Shown: piece by piece, positions 11,166 to 21,177 of the stretch | Numbering within the stretch: position 1 is the first letter of the stretch | Layout: each line of letters begins with the position of its first letter | Source: Vibrio ruber DSM 16370 | Lineage (GTDB): Bacteria; Pseudomonadota; Gammaproteobacteria; Enterobacterales; Vibrionaceae | Reading direction: 5' to 3' | DNA: 64,000 nucleotides | Assembly: GCF_900163965.1 (NCBI RefSeq) | Contig: NZ_FULE01000025.1 | Location: 38,713-102,712, forward strand | The notes under the pieces: generated by a model | Told to the model about the DNA's origin: nothing | What the model saw: the letters and a program-made list of their open reading frames with translations, nothing else | Databases searched by the model: none | Program-made: the position numbers and the translations under genes

Positions 11166-11384
11166 TCAAATTAATTCGAGGCGCTGGAATTTATATTGGG
11201 CATCAGTGGTGAGCCGGAATCTGCCCTTCAAACCAAACTGAGTCAAATAAGGACGAAAATGTGTCGCGGGGAGTTGCAGTGTCAGTCCATTATCCGTTTT
11301 CACCACAAGATGACTGGCGGAACCGGAGTAATGTGCAAGATATTCCTGATAAGGAATATAAATCGAAAAATAAAAATATTTCAT
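11166..11384 (-). CDS. DUF2835 family small protein
   Basis: Small protein of 72 residues beginning MKYFYFSIYIPYQEYL, resembling the DUF2835 family that often lies between pepN and gdhB in Vibrio. Function is unknown. It is basic and predicted soluble, with no signal peptide or membrane segment. An upstream in-frame start would add 22 residues, but these run through a 9-bp hairpin at 11412-11432 and read as non-family sequence, so the internal ATG at 11384 is preferred. It is co-directional with pepN, 77 bases downstream of its stop. Confidence 0.75.
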   Translation of the reverse strand: MKYFYFSIYIPYQEYLAHYSGSASHLVVKTDNGLTLQLPATHFRPYLTQFGLKGRFRLTTDAQYKFQRLELI

Positions 11385-11411
11385 CAGTGAACAATGACCG
11401 TAGCAAACGAT

Positions 11412-11432
11412 GACCGTGGCCAAGCCACGGTC
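11412..11432. other. perfect 9-bp hairpin between pepN and the DUF2835 gene
   Basis: GACCGTGGC (11412-11420) pairs with GCCACGGTC (11424-11432) around a 3-nt loop. On the minus strand no T-run follows, so it is not a classical terminator of pepN; on the plus strand TTTCC follows but no upstream gene needs it. Confidence 0.6.
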
Positions 11433-11461
11433 TTTCCTCATTTTAACCAATGATAATACAA

Positions 11462-14065
11462 CTAAGCTTCCAGAGCTTTGGTGACTTTTTCATATAAATC
11501 TTTCGCTAAATTATCCATACTGAGCAACGCTTCTAACTCTTGCTTCATCAGTTTCTGACGAGCTTCATCATAACGTTTATATTTCAGTAACGGATCAATT
11601 AAACGCGAAGCAACTTGCGGGTTGGTCGTATTGAGTTGCTGTAATATTTCACCGGCAAAACGGTAACCACTACCGGACTTGTCATGAAAATGCGCAGGGT
11701 TCTGATTCAGGAATGAACCGATCAGACTCCGGATGCGATTCGGGTTTTTCAGCGTAAATGCTTGATGACTCATTGTTTGCTGAATCACCGTTAATGCGTC
11801 ATCAGCCGGATTCGTACCTTGTAACGCAAACCATTTATCCATCACCAGACCATCATGTTTCCACTGACTGCTATAGTCAGACATCAATGTTTCCCGACAA
11901 GGCAGCTCAGCCTGATTGGCCGCAGTCATTGCCGCGATTGTATCGGTCATATTGTTGGCATTTTGGTATTGCCGGCGTACCAATTCATCACCTTGCTCTG
12001 TCAATGCTAAATAGGATAAACAGGTATTTCTCAGCGAACGTTGACCAATTGCGGCGTGCTCAATCGTATACTCATTTTGCTTCAACGAGTGATAAAATGC
12101 AGAGAATTCATCTTGTAACGATTGCGCTAAAGCAAGTTTGATCGCTTTCAGCACCACTGAGATAGCATCGACATCAACGGTTTCAAACCAACCTGACACT
12201 TCATTATGATTTGGCAATGCCAACATTTCGGCAATAAATTCATGTTCCAAAGACGGGTCAAGCAATACCCCACGGAAAGCATCCATCACCGATTCAGGCA
12301 ACGCCACTGATTGTCCCTGTTGCACTCGCTCAATATTGGCACGGATATATTTAGCAATAAGCATCTGTCCGGCATCCCAGCGAGCAAATTCATTTCTCGC
12401 ATGTATCATCAAAAATGCTAACGCTTCATCCTGATAGTCATAAACCAATTTTACGGGAGCTGAAAATTCTTTCAGCAGTGAAGGAACCGGCTCACTGGTA
12501 ATCGATTCAAACACAAATGTCTGTTCACCTTGGGTAACATTCAATACATCAGATACTTTTTCACCGTTACAGCGTAACTCAAAAATATTTCCCTCGGCAT
12601 CGTAGAGTTCGATAGCAAAAGGAATGTGCAGTGGCTGCTTTTCTTTTTGATCGGCCGTCGGTGGTGTGTGTTGTTTCACTGATAAAGTAAAGGTTTGTGC
12701 ATCTTGATCATAAACACCACTCACATGAAGTTCCGGTGTTCCCGATTGGCTGTACCACAAACGGAATTGCTGTAAATCAACACCCGACGCATCTTCCATT
12801 GCAGCAACGAAATCTTCGCACGTTGCAGCCGTACCATCATGGCGTTCGAAGTAAAGCTTCATCCCTTTCTGGAAATTACTTTCACCGAGCAATGTATGAA
12901 TCATCCGAATCACTTCACTGCCTTTTTCATAGACCGTCAAGGTATAGAAGTTATTCATCTCTATCACTTGTTCCGGACGAATCGGATGTGACATCGGTGA
13001 AGCATCTTCGGCAAACTGTGGCCCACGAATAATCCGAACATTATGAATGCGATTCACAGCCCGGGAGCCCAAATCAGAAGAGAACTCTTGATCACGGAAA
13101 ACAGTCAACCCTTCTTTCAGACTGAGCTGGAACCAATCCCGGCACGTAACACGGTTCCCGGTCCAGTTATGAAAATACTCGTGACCAATCACCGACTCAA
13201 TTCCGAGATAATCAGTATCTGTGGCCGTCTGGTCATTGGCTAAAACGAATTTAGAGTTAAAGACATTTAATCCTTTATTCTCCATCGCCCCCATATTAAA
13301 GAAATCGACAGCCACGACCATGTAGATGTCGAGATCATATTCCAGCCCGAATCGCTCCTCATCCCACTTCATTGCATTGATAAGCGAACGCATCGCGTGG
13401 TGTGCCCGGTCTAAATTGCCTTTATCAACAAAAATTTCAAGCGTAACATCCCGGCCAGATACAGTTTGATAAGAATCGCGAAGCACATCAAAATCACCGG
13501 CCACCAGCGCAAACAAATATGATGGTTTCGGATGTGGATCTTCCCAGCGAACCCAGGATTTCCCCTCATCAGTTGTTCCTTGGGCAACTTTATTCCCGTT
13601 ACTGAGCAGATAAGGATAATTCTGTGGCGCTATAATTGTTGTGGTATAACGTGCCAGTACATCAGGCCGGTCAAGATAATAAGTAATTCTGCGGAACCCT
13701 TCAGCTTCACATTGTGTGCAGAATGCACCGTCAGATAAATACAATCCTTCCAATGCAGTATTTTCTGCCGGATTAATCAGCGTCTCTATTTGTAATTCAA
13801 ATTGAGTCGGGAGATTATTCAATTCTAAACCAGCTTCGACAATCCGGTAGTCTGTCCACAATTGCTGGTTAACCTGAACACTCACCAATTCAATATCTTC
13901 TCCATCGAGTATCAACTGATTGCTTTCTTGTAACTGTTTCACCTGAGAAACCGCAACGACGCGGGTTTGATTTTCGTGAAGATCAAATGTGAGATTGAGA
14001 TCAGTGATCGTATGAGAAGGCGATTGATAATCTTTACGATACTTGGCTTGAAGCATACTTGCCAT
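11462..14065 (-). CDS. pepN: aminopeptidase N
   Basis: M1-family zinc metallopeptidase that removes N-terminal residues from peptides in the cytoplasm. The 867 residues match E. coli PepN (870). The exopeptidase motif GAMEN is followed about 30 residues later by the zinc motif HEYFHNWTG, with the first histidine at residue 295; the third zinc ligand glutamate is in the following helix (LKEGLTVFRDQEFSS). The C-terminal half is the helical M1 domain. The start follows AAGGA at a suitable distance. No signal peptide, consistent with a cytoplasmic enzyme. Confidence 0.97.
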   Translation of the reverse strand: MASMLQAKYRKDYQSPSHTITDLNLTFDLHENQTRVVAVSQVKQLQESNQLILDGEDIELVSVQVNQQLWTDYRIVEAGLELNNLPTQFELQIETLINPAENTALEGLYLSDGAFCTQCEAEGFRRITYYLDRPDVLARYTTTIIAPQNYPYLLSNGNKVAQGTTDEGKSWVRWEDPHPKPSYLFALVAGDFDVLRDSYQTVSGRDVTLEIFVDKGNLDRAHHAMRSLINAMKWDEERFGLEYDLDIYMVVAVDFFNMGAMENKGLNVFNSKFVLANDQTATDTDYLGIESVIGHEYFHNWTGNRVTCRDWFQLSLKEGLTVFRDQEFSSDLGSRAVNRIHNVRIIRGPQFAEDASPMSHPIRPEQVIEMNNFYTLTVYEKGSEVIRMIHTLLGESNFQKGMKLYFERHDGTAATCEDFVAAMEDASGVDLQQFRLWYSQSGTPELHVSGVYDQDAQTFTLSVKQHTPPTADQKEKQPLHIPFAIELYDAEGNIFELRCNGEKVSDVLNVTQGEQTFVFESITSEPVPSLLKEFSAPVKLVYDYQDEALAFLMIHARNEFARWDAGQMLIAKYIRANIERVQQGQSVALPESVMDAFRGVLLDPSLEHEFIAEMLALPNHNEVSGWFETVDVDAISVVLKAIKLALAQSLQDEFSAFYHSLKQNEYTIEHAAIGQRSLRNTCLSYLALTEQGDELVRRQYQNANNMTDTIAAMTAANQAELPCRETLMSDYSSQWKHDGLVMDKWFALQGTNPADDALTVIQQTMSHQAFTLKNPNRIRSLIGSFLNQNPAHFHDKSGSGYRFAGEILQQLNTTNPQVASRLIDPLLKYKRYDEARQKLMKQELEALLSMDNLAKDLYEKVTKALEA

Positions 14066-14283
14066 CTTGAATCCTTTTACGTTAACGATATAAAACTTTT
14101 CCAGAACATGCGGAAATAGATTTTGTCAGAGATATAGAACGTCTTTCACGCCTATAGATAGAGCTACTCTAGGCGATTCTTGTATTAATCTCAATGACCG
14201 GAGCGAGATTAATCCGAAGATACACAGCTTGGTTATCTCATTGTGATTTAATCGGTTCCATACTGAACAGTTCGTTCCCGGAC

Positions 14284-14952
14284 TCACTGAACCCGGTTCA
14301 GTACTGCGACCATCGCTCCGTTTTCAAAATTGACTGTCAGCTGATCGGCATTAACCTGAAAACGGGTATCGTGTTCCCCCTGCTCATACAGTAAAACCAG
14401 ATGGTCATTTTCGGTATAATAGACACCACGGTGAACGGCTTCATTACCCTGTCCGTCAACAGAACGGATAAAAAATAAAAAATCCGGTTGGAGAATCAAT
14501 TGCATTTGTGTCACCCCAATCACATCTAACTCCGTTCCCGATAGGTGATCACTTTGCCAGTAGCCGACCAAAGAGCGTGAAAGCGCTTTGAAGAAAGTCA
14601 CACCATTTAACATGAGCCGATTATGGGTGGTTTGATAGACATAAGTTTGTGGCTCCATACTGTGGGTACCGAGCATTAATGTATTCTGACTGACTGCATA
14701 TCCACCTTCCCAATATTCAACGGAACTATCACGCTTTTTAACCTGAACAGCAAATGTGTAACTGGAACTCAGCGTCAAATGGATGGACATAAAATCTTGA
14801 TGCGGGTCGTCGGGATCCGGATTAACCAGATACCACTCCCCGACCAAAAAGGGAAAATCAAACTGAGTGAGATCATTCTTGTGACTAGTAGTAAACCCGC
14901 TACCGGAACACACGAAGCTGAGGATGGCAACATACCATTTCACATTTCGCAT
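14284..14952 (-). CDS. secreted protein of unknown function with two lipocalin-like repeats
   Basis: Not recognised as a named family. The 222 residues begin with a hydrophobic stretch (residues 4-20) that could be a signal peptide; C15 lies in it but the preceding residues SFV do not make a good lipobox. The rest is beta-rich and appears duplicated: residues 36-122 start LVGEW and residues 128-220 start LVGYW, each followed at similar spacing by a hydrophobic strand, a GGY/GVYY turn and an L-x-L strand. This layout resembles small lipocalin-like or DUF-type barrels. A clear ribosome-binding site (GAGGAG) supports the start. It lies alone between prc and pepN. Confidence 0.7.
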   Translation of the reverse strand: MRNVKWYVAILSFVCSGSGFTTSHKNDLTQFDFPFLVGEWYLVNPDPDDPHQDFMSIHLTLSSSYTFAVQVKKRDSSVEYWEGGYAVSQNTLMLGTHSMEPQTYVYQTTHNRLMLNGVTFFKALSRSLVGYWQSDHLSGTELDVIGVTQMQLILQPDFLFFIRSVDGQGNEAVHRGVYYTENDHLVLLYEQGEHDTRFQVNADQLTVNFENGAMVAVLNRVQ

Positions 14953-15066
14953 CAGACAGACTCCTCACTTTTTTCTTTAAGCTTAGAATCCATATATTGA
15001 TAAAGCGAACAATTCCATCATTTACTAACAGAGCAAGGAAGACAATGACAGGCGATCTAAAAGCAG

Positions 15067-15100
15067 ACAAAAAAGAAAACGCGCTTGTAAAAAGCGCGTT
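15067..15100 (-). terminator. Rho-independent terminator of prc
   Basis: On the minus strand the 9-bp stem AACGCGCTT/AAGCGCGTT (15092-15100 with 15078-15086) has a 5-nt loop and is followed by TTCTTTTTT, just beyond the prc stop. Confidence 0.85.
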
Positions 15101-15127
15101 TGTCTAAGCTAAAATCAAAAGATGAAA

Positions 15128-17134
15128 TTAAGCACCAATCTTGACCATATCAACAGTGATTGCGACAGCTTCATCCAAATAAGCATCCGGAGCGACATAG
15201 TCCTTCGGCACATCTTCTAACTTGGCGTAAGGCTTTTTGCCTGCTTGCTTCTGACGCAGATTGATCCGTTTTAATTTCAACGCATCCTCAGTTTCCATTT
15301 CCTGACGTCTGACAGCTTCATTCAGAGAAAGCCAATTTTCACCCTCTTTCTCCTGTTTATACTTGGCAATATCTTGCTCGATAAACTGAAACTCCATGTC
15401 TTTAGCAATGCGTTTTTCATGGCGTTTTTGTAGCGTCTGAATCAGCTTCTGATAGTGATGAACTTGGCTGTAATCAGCACGGCCAATACTATCCCAAGGC
15501 AACGCATTGTCTTCAACACTTTCGCCAGTCTCACTCGGATCGACGGCTGTCGGGAATGCAATATCAGGGGCAACGCCTTTATCCTGAGTGCTCCCGCCAT
15601 TGATGCGATAAAACTTCTGAATAGTATATTGAATGTATCCCAGTGGTTCACTGAACAAATCATAAATACTATTCAATGAGTAATGTTGCTGAACGGTTCC
15701 CTTGCCATAAGAGTTTTCACCGAGAATCACCGCGCGATCATAATCTTGCATGGCTGCCGCAAAAATTTCAGAAGCCGAAGCACTATAACGATTAATCAAT
15801 ACCGTCAGAGGGCCGTCATAACTACTCTTGCCATCCGTATCACTGTTGATATTGACTTGACCACGACTGTCACGCACCTGAACAACCGGCCCTTTTTTAA
15901 TAAACAAGCCAGTTAATGCCGTCGCTTCCGTCAAAGCGCCACCACCGTTATTACGCAGATCAACAATCACACCATCAATGTGCTGCTTCTTAAATTCTGT
16001 CAGCAATTTATCGGTATCCCGGGAAAGTCCGACATAAAAACTAGGGACTTCAAGCACCCCGATTTTCTTACCATCCCGCTCAATAACTTTTGATTTAACT
16101 GCGCGGTCTTCCAGACGAATCTTATCTCGTGTAATTGTGACAATGTGACTTTTGGCGTTCTTCCCTTCAGGCAGAACTTGCAGCTTGACCTCGGTACCTT
16201 TTGGCCCTTTGATCAATTGAACCACATCATCCAGACGCCAGCCGATCACATCAACGATTGCCTTACCTTCCTGACCGACACCGATGATACGGTCACCTTC
16301 AGCAAGTTTGTGACTTTTATCCGCGGGGCCGCCAGCAACCAATGAACGAATCACAGTGTAATCATCTGTCATTTGCAAGACAGCACCAATCCCTTCGAGG
16401 GACAGATTCATTTCTGATTTAAACTGCTCGGCACTGCGGGGAGAAAGATAGCTGGTATGCGGATCGATCTGACGCGCAAAAGCATTCATATATAGTTGAA
16501 ATACATCTTCACTATGAGTCTGGGTTAAGCGCTTGATCGCATTATTATAGCGTTTCGTCAGCGTCTCTTTGATTTCCGGCCATTTCTTTCCGGTCAGTTT
16601 CAAATTCAACGCATCATATTTCACTCGCTTACGCCATAAATCATCCAATTCCTGCTGATTCTTTGGCCATGCCTCTTTAGAACGATCTAATTCAATCGAT
16701 TCTTTGGTATCAAACTTTATTTCATGATCCAATAATGAAAGCGCATATTTAAATCGTTCATAACGCTTTTTAACTGAGATGTTATATACGTCAAAAGCGA
16801 TTTGATCGTTGCCTGAATTGAGTTGGTCATCCAATTCAACCGACCACTGTTTAAACCCATCGATATCTTTCTGAGTAAAAATATTACGGTTGTAATCGAG
16901 TAATCCAAGATAACGCTGAAATATTTTTTTGGAAAAAGCATCATCCAGATAAATATGCTTATAGTGAGACTGAACAAACTTATTCTTGACCCGTTCCGTG
17001 GCGAGCGAATGTTGACTTTCGGGAGTAAGAACAGGCAAATCCGATTCACGGATTGAAGGTGCAGAGGCTTGAACAGAAGAGACTGCCAGCCAAAGGCCAG
17101 CAGCAATTAATGTCAGTTTTGAACGGCATTTCAT
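15128..17134 (-). CDS. prc: carboxy-terminal processing protease Prc (Tsp)
   Basis: Periplasmic S41 serine protease that processes penicillin-binding protein 3 and degrades tagged or misfolded periplasmic proteins. A signal peptide (residues 1-25, ending SSVQASA) is present. A PDZ domain lies at about 230-330 (SLEGIGAVLQ, DRIIGVGQEGKAI). The protease core carries DLRNNGGGAL, the nucleophile region NRYSASASEIFAAAMQDY, and the catalytic lysine in SYGKGTVQ. The 668 residues agree with the long enteric-type Prc (about 680). It is 17 bases downstream of proQ on the same strand, the E. coli proQ-prc arrangement, so co-transcription is likely. Confidence 0.97.
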   Translation of the reverse strand: MKCRSKLTLIAAGLWLAVSSVQASAPSIRESDLPVLTPESQHSLATERVKNKFVQSHYKHIYLDDAFSKKIFQRYLGLLDYNRNIFTQKDIDGFKQWSVELDDQLNSGNDQIAFDVYNISVKKRYERFKYALSLLDHEIKFDTKESIELDRSKEAWPKNQQELDDLWRKRVKYDALNLKLTGKKWPEIKETLTKRYNNAIKRLTQTHSEDVFQLYMNAFARQIDPHTSYLSPRSAEQFKSEMNLSLEGIGAVLQMTDDYTVIRSLVAGGPADKSHKLAEGDRIIGVGQEGKAIVDVIGWRLDDVVQLIKGPKGTEVKLQVLPEGKNAKSHIVTITRDKIRLEDRAVKSKVIERDGKKIGVLEVPSFYVGLSRDTDKLLTEFKKQHIDGVIVDLRNNGGGALTEATALTGLFIKKGPVVQVRDSRGQVNINSDTDGKSSYDGPLTVLINRYSASASEIFAAAMQDYDRAVILGENSYGKGTVQQHYSLNSIYDLFSEPLGYIQYTIQKFYRINGGSTQDKGVAPDIAFPTAVDPSETGESVEDNALPWDSIGRADYSQVHHYQKLIQTLQKRHEKRIAKDMEFQFIEQDIAKYKQEKEGENWLSLNEAVRRQEMETEDALKLKRINLRQKQAGKKPYAKLEDVPKDYVAPDAYLDEAVAITVDMVKIGA

Positions 17135-17151
17135 GCGTAGGAGGTTCTCCT

Positions 17152-17763
17152 TTATGCGCTTAAGTACTCCGCTTTAACGACCATTTGCAGGCCATTTCCA
17201 AGCTGTACGCGCACATCTTCCTTATTGATCTCAACAATGGTCGCAGCCATGTTACCTTTACCCATGTTGACTTTGACCTGACGACCTACACTTAGTTCAT
17301 CAGCATTCAACGCCCGGGGTTGTACAGTTTTTTCCTGAGCACGTTTTGCAGTTTTTGCCTTAGGATTTGGCTTTCTGGTCTTAGGCTGTGCATTGTTCTT
17401 TTCTTGTTTCTGTTTTTCTTTGCGTCGAGCCTGAACTTTTGCCTTACTCTCGGCCAGCGTATTCTGGGCATGTTCGACATGTTCTTGCTCTAATGTACCA
17501 CATGGATTCCCATCTAAGTCAACTCGTTCAGCACCGGGTTTTACGCCATGCAGATAACGCCATGATGAGGTGTACTGTCTTAACGCTGCACGAAGTTGAG
17601 TTTTACTCACCTTCGGATCACCTTCCAAACGTTCAACAAGATCTTGAAAAATGCCAATTTTCAGTGGCTGAGCTTCACCTTCAAGAGTGAAGCATTTTGG
17701 GAAACATTCAGCAATATATGCAATAACTTCTTTGCTGTTTTTTAACTTTTCAGTGTTTTCCAT
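17152..17763 (-). CDS. proQ: RNA chaperone ProQ
   Basis: Global RNA-binding protein that stabilises small RNAs and mRNA 3' ends. The N-terminal FinO/ProQ domain occupies about residues 1-120 ([40 protein letters not shown]). A lysine-rich unstructured linker (about 120-150) follows, then a C-terminal Tudor-like domain ([29 protein letters not shown]). At 203 residues it is slightly shorter than E. coli ProQ (232), mainly in the linker. Its neighbours msrC upstream and prc downstream match the E. coli order. Confidence 0.96.
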   Translation of the reverse strand: MENTEKLKNSKEVIAYIAECFPKCFTLEGEAQPLKIGIFQDLVERLEGDPKVSKTQLRAALRQYTSSWRYLHGVKPGAERVDLDGNPCGTLEQEHVEHAQNTLAESKAKVQARRKEKQKQEKNNAQPKTRKPNPKAKTAKRAQEKTVQPRALNADELSVGRQVKVNMGKGNMAATIVEINKEDVRVQLGNGLQMVVKAEYLSA

Positions 17764-17853
17764 GTGGGTTCCTGGTTATTACGGTTTCATTCCGTAAGAC
17801 ATGAAGATATCAATGTTCGGGTATTATAGTGTTCTGAATCGGAAAAACCACCG

Positions 17854-18339
17854 TCAGACTACAAATAATGTCTCGTTAGTCTGTGAATTAAACAGCTTTT
17901 CTACCTGATTCACCATTTCTGTCAAACCTTGTTCGTCAACTTCAGAGAATCGTCCTGTAATCGGACTGTCAATATCCAGTACACCTCTCAATTGACCGTT
18001 AATCGAAAAAGGAATCACCAGCTCAGAACGGCTATCGGCATCACAGGCGATATGGCCATCAAACGAATGGACATCAGCAATCCGTTGTACACTGTTGGTC
18101 TCAATTGCTGTTCCGCAGACACCTCGTCCGACAGGAATTCGAATACAAGCAGGTTTTCCCTGAAATGGCCCCAATACGAGCTCATCACCTTCTAACAGGT
18201 AAAAACCAACCCAATTGATGTCGGTCATTTCCATATTCAGCAGCGCGGATAAATTCGCTAAGTTAGCCACGAGATTGGTTTCAGAACCAATGAATGCCAC
18301 GGCCTGCTTGGTTAAAAGTCGATACTGTTCAAGTTCCAT
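17854..18339 (-). CDS. msrC: free methionine-R-sulfoxide reductase
   Basis: GAF-domain enzyme that reduces free methionine-(R)-sulfoxide using thiol chemistry. The family's three conserved cysteines are present with the spacing of E. coli YebR (10 and 24 residues): C65 in KPACIRIP, C75 in GRGVCGTA and C99 in HIACDADSRSE, numbered from the chosen start. Two ATGs are possible; the second (18339) is preferred because GGAAAG lies just upstream, and it gives 161 residues, close to the usual 165. It precedes proQ-prc on the same strand and is divergent from rsmF. Confidence 0.9.
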   Translation of the reverse strand: MELEQYRLLTKQAVAFIGSETNLVANLANLSALLNMEMTDINWVGFYLLEGDELVLGPFQGKPACIRIPVGRGVCGTAIETNSVQRIADVHSFDGHIACDADSRSELVIPFSINGQLRGVLDIDSPITGRFSEVDEQGLTEMVNQVEKLFNSQTNETLFVV

Positions 18340-18570
18340 AAATCTTTCCGTTATCATGCAATCTGTTCAATCATTATTGTAAAAATCGCTTTAAAACAAG
18401 TCGGTATATCGCTCAATGATTGATAATACAAGCGAAAACTAACATTCATGTTGTATTGATGCAAATACATCCATAGCTAAGGCAATGTTTACAGCATCAA
18501 TCGGCCATGATCTCACCTTCAAATACGTTGGAAAGCCCGTCTGATTGTGTATCTTGATATGACTTGTGTA

Positions 18571-18576
18571 TATAAT
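18571..18576 (+). promoter_or_regulatory. candidate -10 element for rsmF
   Basis: A perfect TATAAT sits about 44 bases before the rsmF start. The upstream side has two TTGTGTAT direct repeats but no clean -35 at 17-bp spacing, so this is suggestive only. Confidence 0.3.
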
Positions 18577-18619
18577 GCAGCGCTTCCCCGCAATTGAACG
18601 TTAAATTGAGAGAGTTATT

Positions 18620-20047
18620 TTGCACACGAATACTTATTTGCCGGATGAATTTCTGCGGACGATCGAACAGATACTGCCATCACAACTGACGATGGATGAT
18701 TTTATTGCCGCCTGTCAGCGCCCGCTGCGCAAGAGTATTCGCGTCAATACCTTGAAAATATCGGTCACTGATTTTTGTCAGCGAGCCAAAGAAAATGGCT
18801 GGCGCCTGACCCCGATTCCTTGGTGTTCAGAGGGATTTTGGGTTGAACCAGAAGATTTCACCACACCGATAGGCAACACTTTCGAACATATGACCGGCTT
18901 ATTTTATATTCAGGAAGCCAGTTCCATGATGCCGGTCAGTGCACTATTTCATCAGCAGAAAACGGCTTTTGAATCGGTTTTGGATATGGCGGCAGCCCCG
19001 GGCTCCAAAACCACTCAGATTGCAGCCCTGATGAATAATCAAGGCATTGTCGTTGCCAATGAGTTTTCAGCCAGTCGAACCAAAGCACTCTACTCCAACA
19101 TTGAACGCTGTGGCGTCAGAAACAGTGCCCTGACCACATTTGACGGCCGAGTTTTCGGTGAATGGCTTCCCGAACAATTTGATGCAGTATTAATTGATGC
19201 ACCTTGCTCCGGAGAAGGCACCGTGCGCAAAGATCCGGATGCGATGAAAAACTGGAGCCCGGCATCGATTGCAGCAATTGCTCAAACACAAAAAGCGCTG
19301 ATAGAAAGTGCTTTCTACGCTTTAAAGCCGGGCGGCATACTGGTTTATTCAACCTGTACCCTGAGCCGTGAAGAAAACCAACATGTCTGTCATCATCTGA
19401 AGCAAACTTTCGGTGACGCCGTCACATTTGAGTCCTTAGCATCGCTTTTCCCACAGGCAGAATCGGCATTAACCGAAGAAGGCTTCTTGCATATTTTCCC
19501 ACAAATTTATGATTGTGAAGGCTTCTTTGTCGCTCGGATTCGCAAGACCGCTGCCGTGCCGGCGCCTCAAGTCACAAAACGGCTCGGCAAGTTTCCTTTT
19601 AATAAAGCGACCCTCAATCAGCAACAGACGATTAATCAGGCATTAAAACAGTCACTGGATATCGATTTGCCGACACAGAGTCAGATCTGGCTTCGCGATA
19701 ATGAAGTATGGCTTTTCCCACAAGCTTTAGAGCCGATGATTGGCCAATTTAAATTCTCCCGTATGGGCATTAAACTGGCTGAATCTCATAAAAAAGGTTA
19801 TCGCTGGCAACATCAGGTTGTGACGGCACTGACAACAGGACAAGAAACCAAGGCGATAACACTCTCCCGGGAAGAAGCCCGCCAATGGTTTATGGGCAAA
19901 GATATTCGTCCTGAACAGACAGCGACCGGTCAGGGCGAAGTTCTGATCCAATATCAGGGCGTGTTTCTCGGACTGGGGAAATGGGTCGGCAACCGGATTA
20001 AAAATGGCCTGCCAAGAGAGCTGGTGAGAGACGGTAATTTGTTTTAA
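18620..20047 (+). CDS. rsmF: 16S rRNA m5C1407 methyltransferase RsmF
   Basis: SAM-dependent enzyme that methylates C1407 of 16S rRNA in the 30S subunit. The NOL1/NOP2/Sun pattern is clear: SAM-binding [12 protein letters not shown] near residue 120, the cysteine motif [13 protein letters not shown], and the catalytic [12 protein letters not shown]-terminal RNA-binding region includes KKGYRWQH and ends [10 protein letters not shown]. The 475 residues match E. coli YebU (479). The start is TTG, preceded by GAGAG; no ATG near it gives the conserved N-terminus. It is transcribed divergently from msrC and ends at a shared terminator with the facing S1-domain gene. Confidence 0.94.
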   Translation: MHTNTYLPDEFLRTIEQILPSQLTMDDFIAACQRPLRKSIRVNTLKISVTDFCQRAKENGWRLTPIPWCSEGFWVEPEDFTTPIGNTFEHMTGLFYIQEASSMMPVSALFHQQKTAFESVLDMAAAPGSKTTQIAALMNNQGIVVANEFSASRTKALYSNIERCGVRNSALTTFDGRVFGEWLPEQFDAVLIDAPCSGEGTVRKDPDAMKNWSPASIAAIAQTQKALIESAFYALKPGGILVYSTCTLSREENQHVCHHLKQTFGDAVTFESLASLFPQAESALTEEGFLHIFPQIYDCEGFFVARIRKTAAVPAPQVTKRLGKFPFNKATLNQQQTINQALKQSLDIDLPTQSQIWLRDNEVWLFPQALEPMIGQFKFSRMGIKLAESHKKGYRWQHQVVTALTTGQETKAITLSREEARQWFMGKDIRPEQTATGQGEVLIQYQGVFLGLGKWVGNRIKNGLPRELVRDGNLF

Positions 20048-20118
20048 TTCCCCGTGTTCTGAGCGGTTTTATCCGATAGGTCCTGTACTGACATTTGCTT
20101 TGCTCACTCTGGTACAGA

Positions 20119-20159
20119 CAAAAAGCCCGATACCAAAAACTGGTCTCGGGCTTATTTTT
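20119..20159. terminator. bidirectional terminator between rsmF and the CvfB-like gene
   Basis: AAGCCCGA (20123-20130) pairs with TCGGGCTT (20146-20153), extended by ACCA/TGGT after a 1x1 mismatch. Plus-strand TATTTTT and minus-strand TTTTTG follow, so it can serve both convergent genes. Confidence 0.8.
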
Positions 20160-20185
20160 ACAGCAAGATCGCAGCGTGCAATGAT

Positions 20186-21031
20186 TTACTGAGGATCCTG
20201 AATCAATCGGATACCGTTTGCTTCAATATCGACTATTCCCTGTTTATAAAGCTGACCAATCGTCTTCTTATAAGTCCCTTTACTGGTTCGGAATGCTTCA
20301 AAAATGGCTTCAGGTGACGATTTATCCCCCAGAGGCAGAAAACCGCCTTTTTGACGGAGCTGAGCAACAATTTTACCACTCAACTCATCAAGTTTGGCGA
20401 CGCCAAGTTTTTGCAGAGACACATCAATTTTGCCATCATCACGAATCTGCTTCACAAACCCTTTCAGTCTCTTACCGACAAAAACTTTGCCAAAAACATC
20501 CGACTGAAACAACATTCCCCAATGCTGGCCATTGATAATCACTTTGTATCCTAAAGCGGAGCGTTCCGCGACCAGTAGATCAACTTTCTCATTGGGCGTG
20601 TAATCTGCCGGCGTTTTATCCAGCCACTTATTGAATTTTGTAGTACCGACGATACGGCCGGACGCTTTATCTGTATAGACATAAACCAAAACAGACTGTT
20701 CGGCCGTCAGTCGTCCGCGTTGTTCACTAAAAGGAATCAATAAATCTTTACTTTCGATTCCCCAATTGACAAAGGCACCAATGCTGTTGACGCCGACGAC
20801 TTTCATCATCCCCCATTCTCCGACACAAGCAATCGGGGTTTCTGTTGTGGCCGCGAGCTGACTGTCAGCATCGAAATATAAAAAAACGTCCACGAATGCA
20901 CCGACTTCAACCGGCTGACGTATCAGCTTCTTCGGCAACATCACCGTGCCATAATCTTTTGCATCGAGAAACACACCAAAATCCGTTTCCCGCAAAATCT
21001 CTAGCTGATTGATTTGTCCAATATTAATCAT
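20186..21031 (-). CDS. cvfB: CvfB-type S1 RNA-binding protein
   Basis: Cytoplasmic protein of the CvfB/YitL family. It contains several S1-like OB folds followed by a C-terminal winged helix; in staphylococci CvfB affects virulence gene expression through RNA. Readable features are the N-terminal TDFGVFLDAKDYGTVMLPKK, a central GAFVNWGIESKDLLIPFSEQ typical of S1 repeats, the third fold DGKIDVSLQKLG, and the C-terminal FRTSKGTYKKTIGQLYKQG. The chosen start is the ATG at 21031; a TTG immediately before it could add one residue. It faces rsmF and is divergent from the next gene. The physiological role in Vibrio is not known to me. Confidence 0.85.
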   Translation of the reverse strand: MINIGQINQLEILRETDFGVFLDAKDYGTVMLPKKLIRQPVEVGAFVDVFLYFDADSQLAATTETPIACVGEWGMMKVVGVNSIGAFVNWGIESKDLLIPFSEQRGRLTAEQSVLVYVYTDKASGRIVGTTKFNKWLDKTPADYTPNEKVDLLVAERSALGYKVIINGQHWGMLFQSDVFGKVFVGKRLKGFVKQIRDDGKIDVSLQKLGVAKLDELSGKIVAQLRQKGGFLPLGDKSSPEAIFEAFRTSKGTYKKTIGQLYKQGIVDIEANGIRLIQDPQ

Positions 21032-21177
21032 CAAATAGGTCTCATCTCAAATTTGCAGAGATTATACGCGATCTCTGATATCCTTTCTCTACCATTTACA
21101 ATTATATACTCAGTCAACGTCAGGATTTTATGTCCCTATGGTGATTCAGGTATAGGTGTGTTTACCGGAGGACAGGT

